Assembly (NCBI GenBank): GCA_950295325.1
Contig: OX485804.1
Span: 60,046,533-60,110,532, forward strand
Length of the DNA: 64,000 nucleotides
Direction: 5' to 3'
Origin: Polytrichum commune
Taxonomy: Eukaryota; Streptophyta; Polytrichopsida; Polytrichales; Polytrichaceae
Positions 50,560-61,147 of this stretch are shown here, one piece after another. The notes beneath the pieces are model-generated. The model worked only from the letters and a program-made list of their open reading frames with translations. It did not search any database and had not been told where the DNA came from. Position 1 is the first letter of the stretch; each line of letters opens with the position of its first letter. Both the position numbers and the translations under genes were made by a program.

Positions 50560-51900
50560 TGATCAAACTCGCTTCCTTTTTGGCCAAGATTTTCCACTTT
50601 GAGGTTTGCTTCAGATTCAGTGATTCAAGTACTTACTCTCTATAAAATTAAGGGGAGTGGTACAATGCAACAGCTTTAACAATTACACCAAGCTTTACCC
50701 ATTCACATATTCCTCTGTATCTTCTACGAAACTTGCTGCTTCTTAGTAATTTAGGCCCCTGTTTTAATTGTTCAAATATATGTCCCTTTCCCGCCACATT
50801 GCTACTGTAATTTCTACATCTGCAAGGGTTGATGTGAACAAAACCAAGAGCTTCTTGCTTGATGAGCAGGTTACTTGAAATTGCAAGAGAGGTTTCTCAC
50901 AGGGCCATTGGCTAGAATGGAGGAATTGGCAGAAAGGCCGAAACCCTTCACATTAATGCACTAGCAATCAACGTGACGTCACATATGTACTGTAGCTGAT
51001 TCTTGGTCGGAAGTTCATATTCTGAATTGATTTCTTGGAGTTCATCGCGTTCATTGCTCTGCCAATAATTCTGGTCATCCGGTGTTGACTTCCATTGATG
51101 AGTGCGAAACCTCTATTGTTCTCTTCCATTTGGAAGCTTGCCAATGTACACTTGCAGGGGAGGCCTCCCATGAAGTAAATCTTGTGGGGATGGTGAATGA
51201 AGACGACATTCAATTGCTTCTCTATAAGCAGGGTGTTTTCAAGAATATTCCAATTGCCACAAGCTAAGGAGTCAGGACGTCCTATTCTCAGTAAGTTCTG
51301 GCTTGCTGTACAGAGGATGGCTATGGCCTGCAGGTTCACTTGGAACCAGAATTTGGATGTCAGAAATTTCAGAGACACTTCTATTCCGGTATTATCTCTT
51401 TTTGATGCAAATTCTAAGTGAGGCTTGAACAGCATCATCATAGTAAGCGAGGCTTTGTTGGCTTCGAATTGTTGATGGAATGTGACATTAAAAGTTGAGA
51501 GATGGTAGAAGATACATCCAACTCGAGTTGCCATAAAACAGAAGGAAACGGATATGTAGGTGTCACTGCGCTGATCTTTGGAATTGATACTAGAAGCAAC
51601 TGTGCACTAATGGATGTGAAATTTGGAAGGGTCAGGGACAGTTTTGATCCTTCTCTATATGGAGACTCATGGAACTCCGGTAATTGGGATGCCATGGAGA
51701 GGACTGGATTTCTGTTAATTTCTGTGATTCTGGATTCATAGGAGGTTTGAGGTACAATGCCCGGAAAGAGAGCCATGCACGTGAGTGGATTTAGATTGCG
51801 ATAGATACATTGGCAAGACTTCTGAACTTGCAACAGTTTTCTGAGTTTTAGTCAAACGTGCTGGTTGAAAAATTGGAAAATGTGGAAGTTAACAGCAGAT
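50560..51900. other. Intergenic stretch with unassigned frames
   Basis: Two overlapping minus-strand frames of 188 codons (50968-51534) and 131 codons (51438-51833) occur here. They show no motif I recognise and their residue composition does not look protein-like. Weak plus-strand frames also overlap. I leave this as noncoding but not settled. Confidence 0.35.
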
Positions 51901-51911
51901 TCGGAAGAGAA

Positions 51912-52477
51912 GCTTGAACAATGTTCTCATGCCGGGGGGGACATAAACAGGCTGCACTGACTCCATTCTAAAGATCAGGACCATAAACTGAAATAAATAA
52001 TGAAGGTTGGAATGCAACATATACATAGCGACTGAGGAACCGATGTGAGCTTGGGATAAGGATTCATATAGAGGTAGAGTTCAAAATGGCGGTTGATGTC
52101 TTAAAATAGCATTGAATAAGTTAGGCCACTTAAGTGGCCATGGATGGCGTGAAGAGTGCACGCAAGCATTACCTCGCAGCCTGTGGGCAATGTTCTCATG
52201 TGGGGTGAAGGACAAATATGTTACATTGCCTCTCTTTCTAAAGATCGGGACCAATAAACTGAAAAACCAAAACTGAGTGCTGGAATGCAACATACACATG
52301 GATCACTCGGAGCGACCAGAATGTACATATCTCTCAATTTTCATGTATATACACACAAGGAGCATTGAATATGCAACACATAGATTGGAATGTAACATAT
52401 ACTTAAGAGAGCATTGAAATTCAGTGGTCATGGATGGCGTGAAGAATGCACGGAAGAATTACCTCGCAGCCTGTGAC
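51912..52477. repeat. Tandem duplication covering the start codon of the ARM-like gene
   Basis: Two units of about 276-290 bp (51912-52187 and 52188-52477) each hold a block with CAATGTTCTCATG, CTAAAGATC(A/G)GGACCA and TGGAATGCAACATA. Each then has a block with AGCATTGAA and ATGGATGGCGTGAAGA, then a TACCTCGCAGCCTGTG segment. The second unit's ATG (52430) opens the gene. The first unit's ATG (52140) opens a 22-codon frame that starts with the same residues and ends at TGA (52206-52208). Confidence 0.75.
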
Positions 52478-54086
52478 GCACTGGGAAGATTGAATCATGG
52501 TGGAGCCGATGTGAAGAGCGCCTGCAAGGATCTGGTGGGCAATGCCGCAGCCGCATGTGCCACTTTCTGTTCCACGTTGCATGGCTACGTTAACCTTGAC
52601 GCTGCACAGGAAGGTCACACACATAAGAAATCAGCCCCTCTCTCACCACGAAAGAGCGACGCATCTCGGAAGAGAATTAAGAAGAAAGAGGCAAGAAAAG
52701 ACATCCCCGTAGCTTGGAAGCATGCTGTGCAAGATTGCTGCATCAAGGCATTTCCAAAGCGGATGGGCCTCACCATATCGGCAAAGTTGGATACGTTTGC
52801 ACCTGGGATGGTAGCCATGTGGTTGACATCGCTCAAAAGCCTGGACTCATGTGCATATCTCTGTAAAACATAATCTCGCTCAAACCCTAGACCTGATGAC
52901 CAAAGTGAAACCGTCACCCTTGCAAATTACACCCAGCAAAGACCTCTGCAAGAAGCCAAGCATTAATAAGGTGAACGAAAAAGGATTACAATCGGATCCT
53001 GCCATTTTGCAGCTCCTGATCAGCATGATGTCTGGCCTGAGATAGTGAAAAGAGGAGGTTTCTTGGCTTCGGAGTGGTCCGGCCGTGTGGCAGCTGTGGA
53101 GTTAGCTTCCATGGTGGCCTTGGAGGAGTGTCCTCGTAAAATGCATGTGTCCGTGTACCAGGAGATGCTGGAGTTTCTTGTTTTCGACATGGCTATTGTC
53201 GACACACAATGGCAGGTAAAGTTTGATCCCATCAATTTATCCTCCATATTGCAGTTTCTATGGGGATTTACATCTCCAGACATTTTGTGGAATGGTTTGA
53301 ACTTGCAAACGTTGCTCTGTTTCAGGTTCCTATGCACAAAAATGATAACGAGCAGACCTATGAGGCCCCGCAAGGCCCCACAAAATACGGATTGTACTTG
53401 AATGAATTTGTGGCAAATCGGACATACATTGAAGTTATCTATTAACTCAATGGGCCTTTTCGTCGGGAGTTGGTACCTTGTGATTTTCCATTGATTGTCG
53501 TGCATACAATATAGATTAAAAAAAATTCCACTTATGGTGCATGCTCGGAGGTAGTGTTTGAATTTGAATGAAGAGCAACCTAGTGCGGTTCGTTGAGGGC
53601 CGAACTCATTTTAGCACCTCTTGGCATTCCAACATGAGTTTGATCCTCAATGAAGCGATATAGAATTTTTTGTTTAAGCCTCCACAGTACCTCCAAGCAT
53701 ACACCGAAAACGTACCGAACATGGAAGGTGTTGTACGCAGAACAACCAACTCTCGACTGAATGTCATGTTGCGTCAGAGGATAACTGTAGTGTGATACCT
53801 TCATCGCTGTGTTGAAATTAAGAGCCCCTGAGTCATTGATGACCTAAACAACCAGATTGAGATTGAGATTGCAATTTGGGAATGCAAACGAAAGCGCGAG
53901 CAAGATTTGTAACTTTCTGTGTGATAACTTCCATAGTGCAGGTCCGTGTTGCTGCAGTTTGTGCTGCCTCTCAGATAATGGACGCTGCACAAAAAATCCT
54001 ACCAGAATCTCTGTAAGTTAAGGAGTCTAATGTAAGTAGTGTTTGTGGGTGTGCGCATTGTGTAGTGTCGAATTGGGGAATTAGTA

Positions 54087-54325
54087 GTCCTCCACAGACG
54101 GTAGATGCCTTCCTACTTTGTGGCGTGATGAGCTATTCTCATTATCAAAATTGTGATGTCAAAAAAGGGAATCAAGAGTCTTCAACAGACCGTACTTAGA
54201 TGCTATCCTACTTTGTGGTCTTGATGAGCTATTGATCTTCAAAATGTGATGTCAAACTAGGACAGTCTTCAACAGACAGTAGATAGATGCCGTCCAACAT
54301 TGTGGGTTGATGAGCTATTGATGAT
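54087..54325. repeat. Tandem triplication in intron 4
   Basis: Units start near 54087, 54179 and 54265 (period about 86-92 bp). Each has TC(C/T)(A/T)CAACAGAC-type, CTACTTTGTGG-type and TGATGAGCTATT blocks. The third is truncated just before the exon 5 acceptor. Confidence 0.75.
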
Positions 54326-54654
54326 CTGCTCATGGTTTGCATCACCAGGGTAACGAGGCTGATGAGGGAATACTTGCAGTGAGGATAAATCGCCAGCCTG
54401 AAGTGCAAGAAGCTGCAGCTAAGGACATCTTGTCTCGAAATCTGACCCCATTGTATCCTGAAGTAAGTAATATGCCCAACATGTGATAGCTGAAATGAAA
54501 TAATGTGCTACATAAAAATAAAATAAAACTATAATCTACTTCGTATGAAACACTGGAGTTTAAGAAAGTATATGCTACTGACGAAGCATCTGTGGGAACA
54601 AGCTGCACCTTTAGTCGATATCCCACAAGGTATGTGGCCCTATTCTGGGCACAT

Positions 54655-54985
54655 CCAACTCCATAGACAATTTTGACTGTTGGATCGACTTGGGAATTAG
54701 CTCATCCGGTTAGCAATTGCAATTCATGCATACAAGTCGTCATTTCACGTTTCAGAGTTGCTATGATTGTATGAGGTCCAAGTGAAGATTCTCGTTCTCA
54801 TTCAGTGAACACACACCCTCCCAATTCTACCAGTGGTTAGTATATTCTGAGCACATAGTTCAATTTCGTTGTAACACATCTCTTTTCATGTGCATTCTTG
54901 ACTACAAACCTTGCCATATACCACTCAAATATAAGTGTCCAATTAAGTAGAATGATCACATTAGACTCACATACCTTAGCATATG
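54655..54985 (-). repeat. Foldback family A remnant in intron 5
   Basis: The 54765-54985 part reads on the minus strand as the family A arm (TAAGGTATGTGAGTCT start, TTGGACACTTATATTTGAG, GTGCTCAGAATATACTAACC, AATTGGGAGG, GAGAATCTTCACTTGGAC). The adjacent 54655-54760 part matches the dispersed repeat at 12765-12880. It shows that the gene's intron was expanded by a mobile element. Confidence 0.55.
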
Positions 54986-55440
54986 ATCATATTGTGTGTC
55001 TGCTGCGCAGGAATTGGTTCAACAATTTGTGCAAGAAACAGTACTAGGAACAACACCGACTGGAGGAGATCATGCAAACATGAATAATATTGAGGCAGCC
55101 ATTATCTCCAAAAGATCAACAGACTTGACACTACTTGCGGTCTGTACATTAATCAAGTTGCATCTTATTCCTATCACCTTCTCAGTACAAACACATGGTG
55201 AGATTGGAAAACCTGAAGTGGGTACACTACCCCTCATACTACTAGTACCTGCAGTGGCAGTCGAAGATGCAAAAAAGAAGAAGCTTGAAGCCAAAGATCA
55301 GATTCCTGCTCAGCTCATCCTTGTAAATGGTTATTAGTATCTTCATTGCCATTGTAGTATCATTATCAAGTGATCTCCTTGCAGCCAGATGTCTCTATAG
55401 ATTTCAACCTGCACCTTACAAGCCTGAAGGCCCAGCCACG

Positions 55441-55768
55441 GATTGCTTGAGCTTGAGCTTAAGTTTGTAAGTGAAAACAAGTCGAGCCCTTACTTGTGCC
55501 TGAAATAATGGAGCTTTGGTTCCTTCTTTTTGTTTTAATTGGTTTTGAAGTTGAATCCCAAACATAAAGTTCTAGTTGTCCGACTTGAGAATTGGACAAG
55601 TTCAAAGTTGGGATTGAGCTCGAAAAATCAATTCCAAAAACAGCACGGATCAACCTGGAGACAGAGCTTTACCATGTAAGAGCCAAAACTTACCTTGGCC
55701 CACCAAACTTGCAACCTTGAGCTTGAGCTTGAGCTTGAGCTTGAGTTCAAGTTGTGTCTGGCAATCCC
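55441..55768. repeat. Inverted-repeat element in intron 6
   Basis: The left arm ATTGCTTGAGCTTGAGCTTA with GAGCCCTTAC(T)TGTGCCT is mirrored by the right arm with CCTTGGCCCACCAAACTTGC and repeated CTTGAG units, ending CAATCCCATGAGC. The same GAGCCCTTACATGTGCCT and AACTTGAGCTCAAG words make up much of the triplicated unit in the DUF688-type gene's intron, so both introns received the same element family. Confidence 0.6.
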
Positions 55769-57085
55769 ATGAGCTTTCTCATACCTTTCACATTCGTTCT
55801 GAAATGAAGATAACGAGGCAAGATAAAATTGGAACTTGATGACTTTGGCTTATTGTACAGTTTCTGTGTGCATCAAACTTTGCACTTGATCAGTGCCATC
55901 TAAGCAAGAATCAAGCCTAGGTTTTTTTCTTATTTAATTACTTTGAATCAAACTGACAGTAAAGGATATTTATTAGCAGAAACACAAAACCTTCCAAACT
56001 GAACCTTCTGGTCCTGCAGACTCTATTATAATCTCTGTATCCCGTGTTGTCCCCATGTTTATGCAGCTGGATGGTAGATCACTAGGTGGTTACCATGACT
56101 CTCTGCTTTCAATGTTGGATAAAGAACACCCTTTACATGACACTGTTTCCATAGCTACTTATTACCACAAGCACGCTGAGATAAACAGTGAAATCTTCAG
56201 TGCACTGGAGAATGAGCCTTTAATCACCACAATGAGGGCTCTTGCCAAAGCTATGGAGTCAGTGCAACAAGTAAGCACTTTTGGTGGGCTTTCTGACATT
56301 AGCCATAGCCGATGGGTTGCCGAGACCAAGCTTGATACACTCCAATATTTATGTGAGGTACGTAATAAATGTGCATACTGAGGTAAATTATCATAGGGCA
56401 CAAAGTAAACTTATTTTGTCACAATTTTAGGTCCCCATTTGCACCAAGTTTTGTTGTTTCCTTATTTACACGTGCAGCACCTGAGACTGCATCAAATGCA
56501 GCACGTGTTGCGATCAGTGGTATCTTTGCTCTACAGAACAAATGATGTCACAATGTCAACTGTCAATAGCAAGGTTAGACAGGGGCTTCTTTCTCTCGTT
56601 GAAAATTATTGCTCTAAAACCTAGTGCAATTAAAATCCTCCTGTAAAACCTTTCAGATACTGTCCTCGGAATAGAATTTCCAAATTTAGGAGCTGGCTTG
56701 AAAATCAGATCTGACATGCCACAGCTGCTGCATGCACATGACACCTGTACTACATGAACCACAACATTCTTACATATTGTCACAAGGAGACTCAAAAAAG
56801 AAACATCGTGACAATAGAACTTACGATGCTCCCAATAAACTCTTTTGTTTGAGGCAAACTTATACTGATACATGCTCGAGTCTGAGACTCACAAGGAGAT
56901 ACCATTTCTTCTTCCTCTTCTTCCTGTCATTTTAACTTTACAACTGCAAATTGAATGGGATAAGTGCTGCAGAGGGGACCCCTCCCTCTCCGCCTGCCGT
57001 TTCTTTGAGTTGCTGCCTCCCGCAACCTTCTAATCTCATTGATTACCTCCCTAGCTACAGCTCACCTTCTACCTGTTCAATGTTT

Positions 57086-57200
57086 ATTTATTTATTTATT
57101 TTGAAACCCAGACATGAGGGGTCAACCCTTAACATTCCAGGCAACAGCCTTAGCAAACCCTATTTGCTCCGCCCTGTGGGGTTTGCATGGTAGGTCACAA
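57086..57200 (-). mobile_element. Possible SINE-like retroposon in intron 8
   Basis: TTTATTTATTTATTTATTTT at about 57083-57102 would be an A-rich tail on the minus strand. The adjoining sequence is GC-richer and unlike the surrounding intron. No target duplication or B box was found, so this is tentative. Confidence 0.25.
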
Positions 57201-58388
57201 ATGGCCTAATCCAAGAAACTAAGGGCAAAGAGGGGGGCAAAAAGAGATGGGATCCCCTCTGCATCAGAACTCTACCCGAATTGAACTGATTCATGATCAC
57301 AACATTGCAGTTCTAATCATGATTTCTGGTTGTCTCTGGTCAGCAATTCCTGATTCCACCCAGGCTCACACTAAGGGAGAAGGACATAGATGCTACCATG
57401 AAGGTTATAGTATTCATAGAAATGGTGGAACCTGTATTGTTGATCATAGGAGCTATCAATACCAGGGAGTGGACTTCCGAACAAGCATGGACAAGGCCAG
57501 ACCTCGTTGTGGCATTAGTTCTCACCTGCTCAACTTTTACCTCGGGACTCTTCAGTCTGGTAGGCGGCAAGACAAATGCAGAATTGCTGGAAGAAATTGG
57601 TTAGAAGGTCATCCTTCAGTTATGAAATGCATTGTCAAATGAAGAAACCAAGGAAGCCCAGAAGGCTATTTTATCTGAACGTTCAGAGGGCGACAATCGA
57701 GTATACATGACCATGTTACTCAGCAAGCTCCCACTTGCAATGCTTCCAAAGCTAGAAGCTTGTCTGAAGCGTGAAAATAGAGGGGGTGCAGATGATAATA
57801 TTATGCAGTCAGCTGCCATTGTCGCGAGTCACCAAATGCAGTGGTGCATAGCGCAGGTAACTAATAATATAAGAAATGTTCATTTGATTTTCAAATAATA
57901 TGCCTACTTGTGCACTTACAAATGGGACAAGTATTTTGCGAGTTCTTGAAAATGGCTACAGGGAGGGACGAATATGGTTGCACACGAATTAATCTTCATC
58001 CATGGCCTTCTCTTGAAGTTGCATGCTTGAAGTTTCACTCTTCTTATGGTGGAGGCATAGTTAACTTACCTGCAGATGCGAATGTAGTAGTTGGTAGGTG
58101 CCCGTAGTCAGACTCAAATATGACAAGCTTTAATTCATTTCTGTGTTTTGCTGCAGGTTGAAAGACCTTATTTGTCACCTCACACGGACTTGGTCATAAA
58201 TTGTGCTTTGACTGCCTTGACCCATTCCTCGATACTCGTCAAGGTACAACTACATCCTACATTGCCATTCCCAACATGAACATACTACTCTATATAAAGT
58301 ACTGGTCCAGTAATAAACCTGTGACGCAAAAGACAATGGCAAAGTACACACACTAGACCTCTGAAATTGAATCCATTGCCCATGATGT

Positions 58389-59075
58389 AATTTCCTACTT
58401 TCCTAATCAAGTCAACTTTAGCATTTGATAAGTTGTGTAAGGAAACAATGTAGTAGAGTTTAATCATATCTGAAAAATTGATTTGAATAGGTATCTCACC
58501 AATCACCAGGCTCAGCAGCATCAACACATTTACTCTGTATACACATATTGCACTTTGGAAAAGCCCTCGTGTTTCGCACCTAATTTCATACTGTAGTTAT
58601 AACTTGACAATTTCCTACTTTCCCAATTGAGTCAACTTTACCTTTCAATAAAGTTTCATAAGGACGAGATGTAGTAAGTTTGATTCTGTTTGAGAATTTA
58701 ATTAACAAGAATGGGTACTAGGTGTCTCACCAGTCACTAGGGTCAGCAGCAGCAGACTACTAGGTATACTACTGTACACCCAGGAATTGCCCTCGTGTTT
58801 CGGACCTGATTTCATACTGTAGTAAGTTGTAACATCATAATTTGCTAACTTCCCTAATCAAGTCAACTTTACTATTCAATAAGTTCTGTAAGGAGTACAA
58901 CTAGATGTAGTAGAGTTTACTCCTGTCTGAGAAATCAACAAGAATAACAGATATTTCAACAATATTCGCCAGGGTCCGTCAGCCTGCAAGTGCAGCAACA
59001 CATTAACTATATACACACACCCAGGAAAGGCCCTCTCGTGTTTCGGACCTGATCTTCTACTGTAGTAAATTAATA
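58389..59075. repeat. Tandem triplication in intron 10
   Basis: Three units begin near 58389, 58607 and 58838 (period about 218-232 bp). Shared blocks are TTTCCTACTTTCC(T/C)AA, AGTCAACTTTA, a ATGTAGTA(G)AGTTT-type segment, CTCACCA(A/G)TCAC, CCCTCGTGTTTCG(C/G)ACCT and ATACTGTAGT. It fills most of the intron before the last exon. Confidence 0.8.
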
Positions 59076-59450
59076 TAGCAAACATGAACCCGGATTTTTT
59101 TGCAAGTAGGTGACTGGTCATGCAATATGTGATTAAGCCCAATGCCCATGCATGCAGAGGGGTGGAATGCTTGCCTTCACTCACCTGTCATACAACCTGA
59201 GCAAGGACGACTTGATCCCCCACCAATACACCATAATGGAGGCCATGTCTGAAAGCCTCCAACACTGTGGAGATCATATGTGGCCCGTTGCTGTCCAGAA
59301 GGCTGTACTCCTTGTACGTGCAATTGAGGGCAACTACAACATCAACAACTGTGGGCTCTGGTGAGTTCTATAAAGGTCAACTGTAACCAGGCACAACATG
59401 AGGTTACACCAAGTGAGACAACTCCAGCCAGCTGCTATATATGTAGTGCT

Positions 59451-59763
59451 GTATGAAAGCAATTATGAGGTATGTGTGTGTTATGTAGGCACTCTTCTTG
59501 AATGGGCTTCTATATTTGAGTGGTATATACCAACACTTGTAGTTGAGAATAGATACCACATTAACATGTGACTGGACTATGTGCTTAGAATATCATATCC
59601 ATTCCAGGTTTAGGGTTTATGTATGAAAGCAATTATAAGGAATGTGTGCCGTATGTGATCACTCTTCCTAATTGGACGCCTATATTTGAGTGGTCTATGG
59701 TATCAGTTATAGTTGAAAATGGACACCACAGTAGCATGTGTCACAATGGGTTTAGGGTTTAGG
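59451..59763. repeat. Tandem duplication with foldback family A sequence
   Basis: Two units of about 171 and 142 bp start at 59451 and 59622 with TATGAAAGCAATTAT(G/A)A. Each contains the family A word CCTATATTTGAGTGG or TTCTATATTTGAGTGG, and each ends in GTTTAGGGTTT. The family A arm was apparently duplicated together with its flank. Confidence 0.65.
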
Positions 59764-60480
59764 GTTCGATATTGAACACAACTGGGAGGGCCTATGCAAT
59801 CGTTTAGAGAGATAGGGAATCTTTACCTTGGACTCTTATAACTTTTGCATCTCTACTTCAATACTTAACCAAAATGACAATCTGCATGATTTGCAGTTGC
59901 TGACCAAATGAGACAACCCCTGAACCAATCCAACGGCCAGAACTGCATGTGGAGTTGGAAGTACCCACAATAGGGTCACATACCTTATCCTTTGTATAAA
60001 TGACATAATTTTTAGTGAAAACATTTAGCTTTGTGTAATAATTCTGTTCCTGTATTCAGTGTATGGTTCTAGTAGGCTCCATAACTGATGTGAAAGATTT
60101 GTGGGTCATAGAAACTGACACCTCTAGTACAAGTATTCACATTGTATAACCTGATCGGTGTACACACACTCCAATAACTCTGGTTGGTGTATTGTATGTG
60201 TACTTGGTTGGTGTATTTTTATATGTTTCTTAAGCATAGGTATATGAGTTTGGTTCAAATGTTCTTGGCGTGAATGGTATGAAAGCATCCTGAAAGTGAT
60301 GTTGAGTGAACTAGAGATTCACAAAGATAACATAGAATGGCAAATGACGTGGCTGGAATACATAACCGAGTTGGTCGAAGCAATGAAGGAGATTGTGTTG
60401 CCTTGATTCGAAACCCTATTTCCTCTGCTCTTCTACTGGCTCCATGCTCCAGACAATCCAACTTGCATATTGCATATAAG

Positions 60481-61147
60481 GTAAGGTAGATGTGCTTAAA
60501 TCCAACAACTCAATTATTTGGACACCTGTATTTGAGTGGTATGTGGTTAGGTGTGGATCTAAGAACTGGCAACCAAATAAAGGCATGTGTTCTAAAGAGA
60601 TTGGACTACGTGATATGCTCATCATTCTAGATTCAATAGTCAACATGATTGGGAGGACCTATATGGCCACTTAATGAACACGAGAATCTTCACTTTGACA
60701 TTGAAAAGATTTTCATATGAGCTCAAAAATTTACAAGGCAAATGGCTATGGACACAATTTGAATTTGCTATCCATCTTGCACTGATTTTGTATTACATAT
60801 CTAAGGCACGATTGCCTTACACAGGGTCTTAAATCGGTACTTTTGTAATTAGCCCACTTATCCTAGGCTATTACACGCAATTGATACAAGATGATTGCAA
60901 ATCCACATCAAGGCCATAGCCAATTTTTTCCCCATAAGTTTTGGAGCTCATGTGATAAATAGACATAAAAATGTTAACCAATTTTGATCATGTAGTCTAG
61001 TCTTTTTCCAACACACTGGTAGTTATTGATGTCCATACTGCTGAGATGATCGTTCCTACTTTGAGTGGTCTATGATTCCCAATCACAGACCACTCAAATA
61101 TAGGTGTTTAATACACACAAATAATTGAATTAAGCCAGCTTACCTTA
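60481..61147. mobile_element. Foldback family A, full-length element
   Basis: Two long mirrored arms of about 330 bp make up the whole element. The left end GTAAGGTAGATGTGCTTAAA is mirrored by the right end AAGCCAGCTTACCTTAC. CACCTGTATTTGAGTGGTAT is mirrored by ACCACTCAAATATAGGTGTT, and GAGCTCAAAAATTTA with ATGGCTATG is mirrored by GGCCATAGCC...AAGTTTTGGAGCTCATG near the centre. Only a short central loop (near 60800-60830) is unpaired. There is no coding capacity. No clear target duplication was found, so superfamily assignment is open. At least ten partial arms of this family are scattered through the window. Confidence 0.7.

Larger units (their letters stand above)
52430..59364 (+). pseudogene. 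ARM/HEAT-like helical-repeat protein gene, possibly decayed
   Basis: Eleven exons by GT-AG sites: 52430-52862, 53013-53215, 53326-53433, 53942-54012, 54349-54462, 55011-55322, 56067-56270, 56478-56573, 57344-57856, 58157-58243, 59158-59364; about 782 residues. The product is a succession of amphipathic helices, e.g. GRVAAVELASMVALEE, QPEVQEAAAKDILSR, HTDLVINCALTALTHSSILVK and PVAVQKAVLLVRAIEG, as in ARM/HEAT scaffolds. I think plants share a conserved unnamed family like this but cannot confirm it. Exon 1 ends in phase 1; almost all later junctions are phase 0, which supports the model. Two defects exist. Exon 4 is one base short, so exon 5 would be misread. Exon 9 has in-frame TAG (57602) and TGA (57623) unless a 45-bp intron 57600-57644 is removed. 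Exon 1 is weakest. Coding-like sequence outside the defects argues that decay is recent or due to sequence error. Confidence 0.6.

Noticed and set aside
50968-51534. A 188-codon minus-strand open frame
   Set aside because: No motif or family recognised, residue composition is unlike a folded protein, and another minus-strand frame overlaps it. A protein search would settle it.
57340-57600. Hydrophobic stretches (VIVFIEMVEPVLLIIGAI) suggesting membrane segments
   Set aside because: They fit better as buried faces of helical repeats. They are interrupted by charged residues and flanked by similar amphipathic helices in neighbouring exons.
59748-59764. GTTTAGGGTTTAGGGTT, resembling the plant telomere repeat
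   Set aside because: Only about two units, inside a local tandem duplication. Too short to be an interstitial telomere or a reliable regulatory box.
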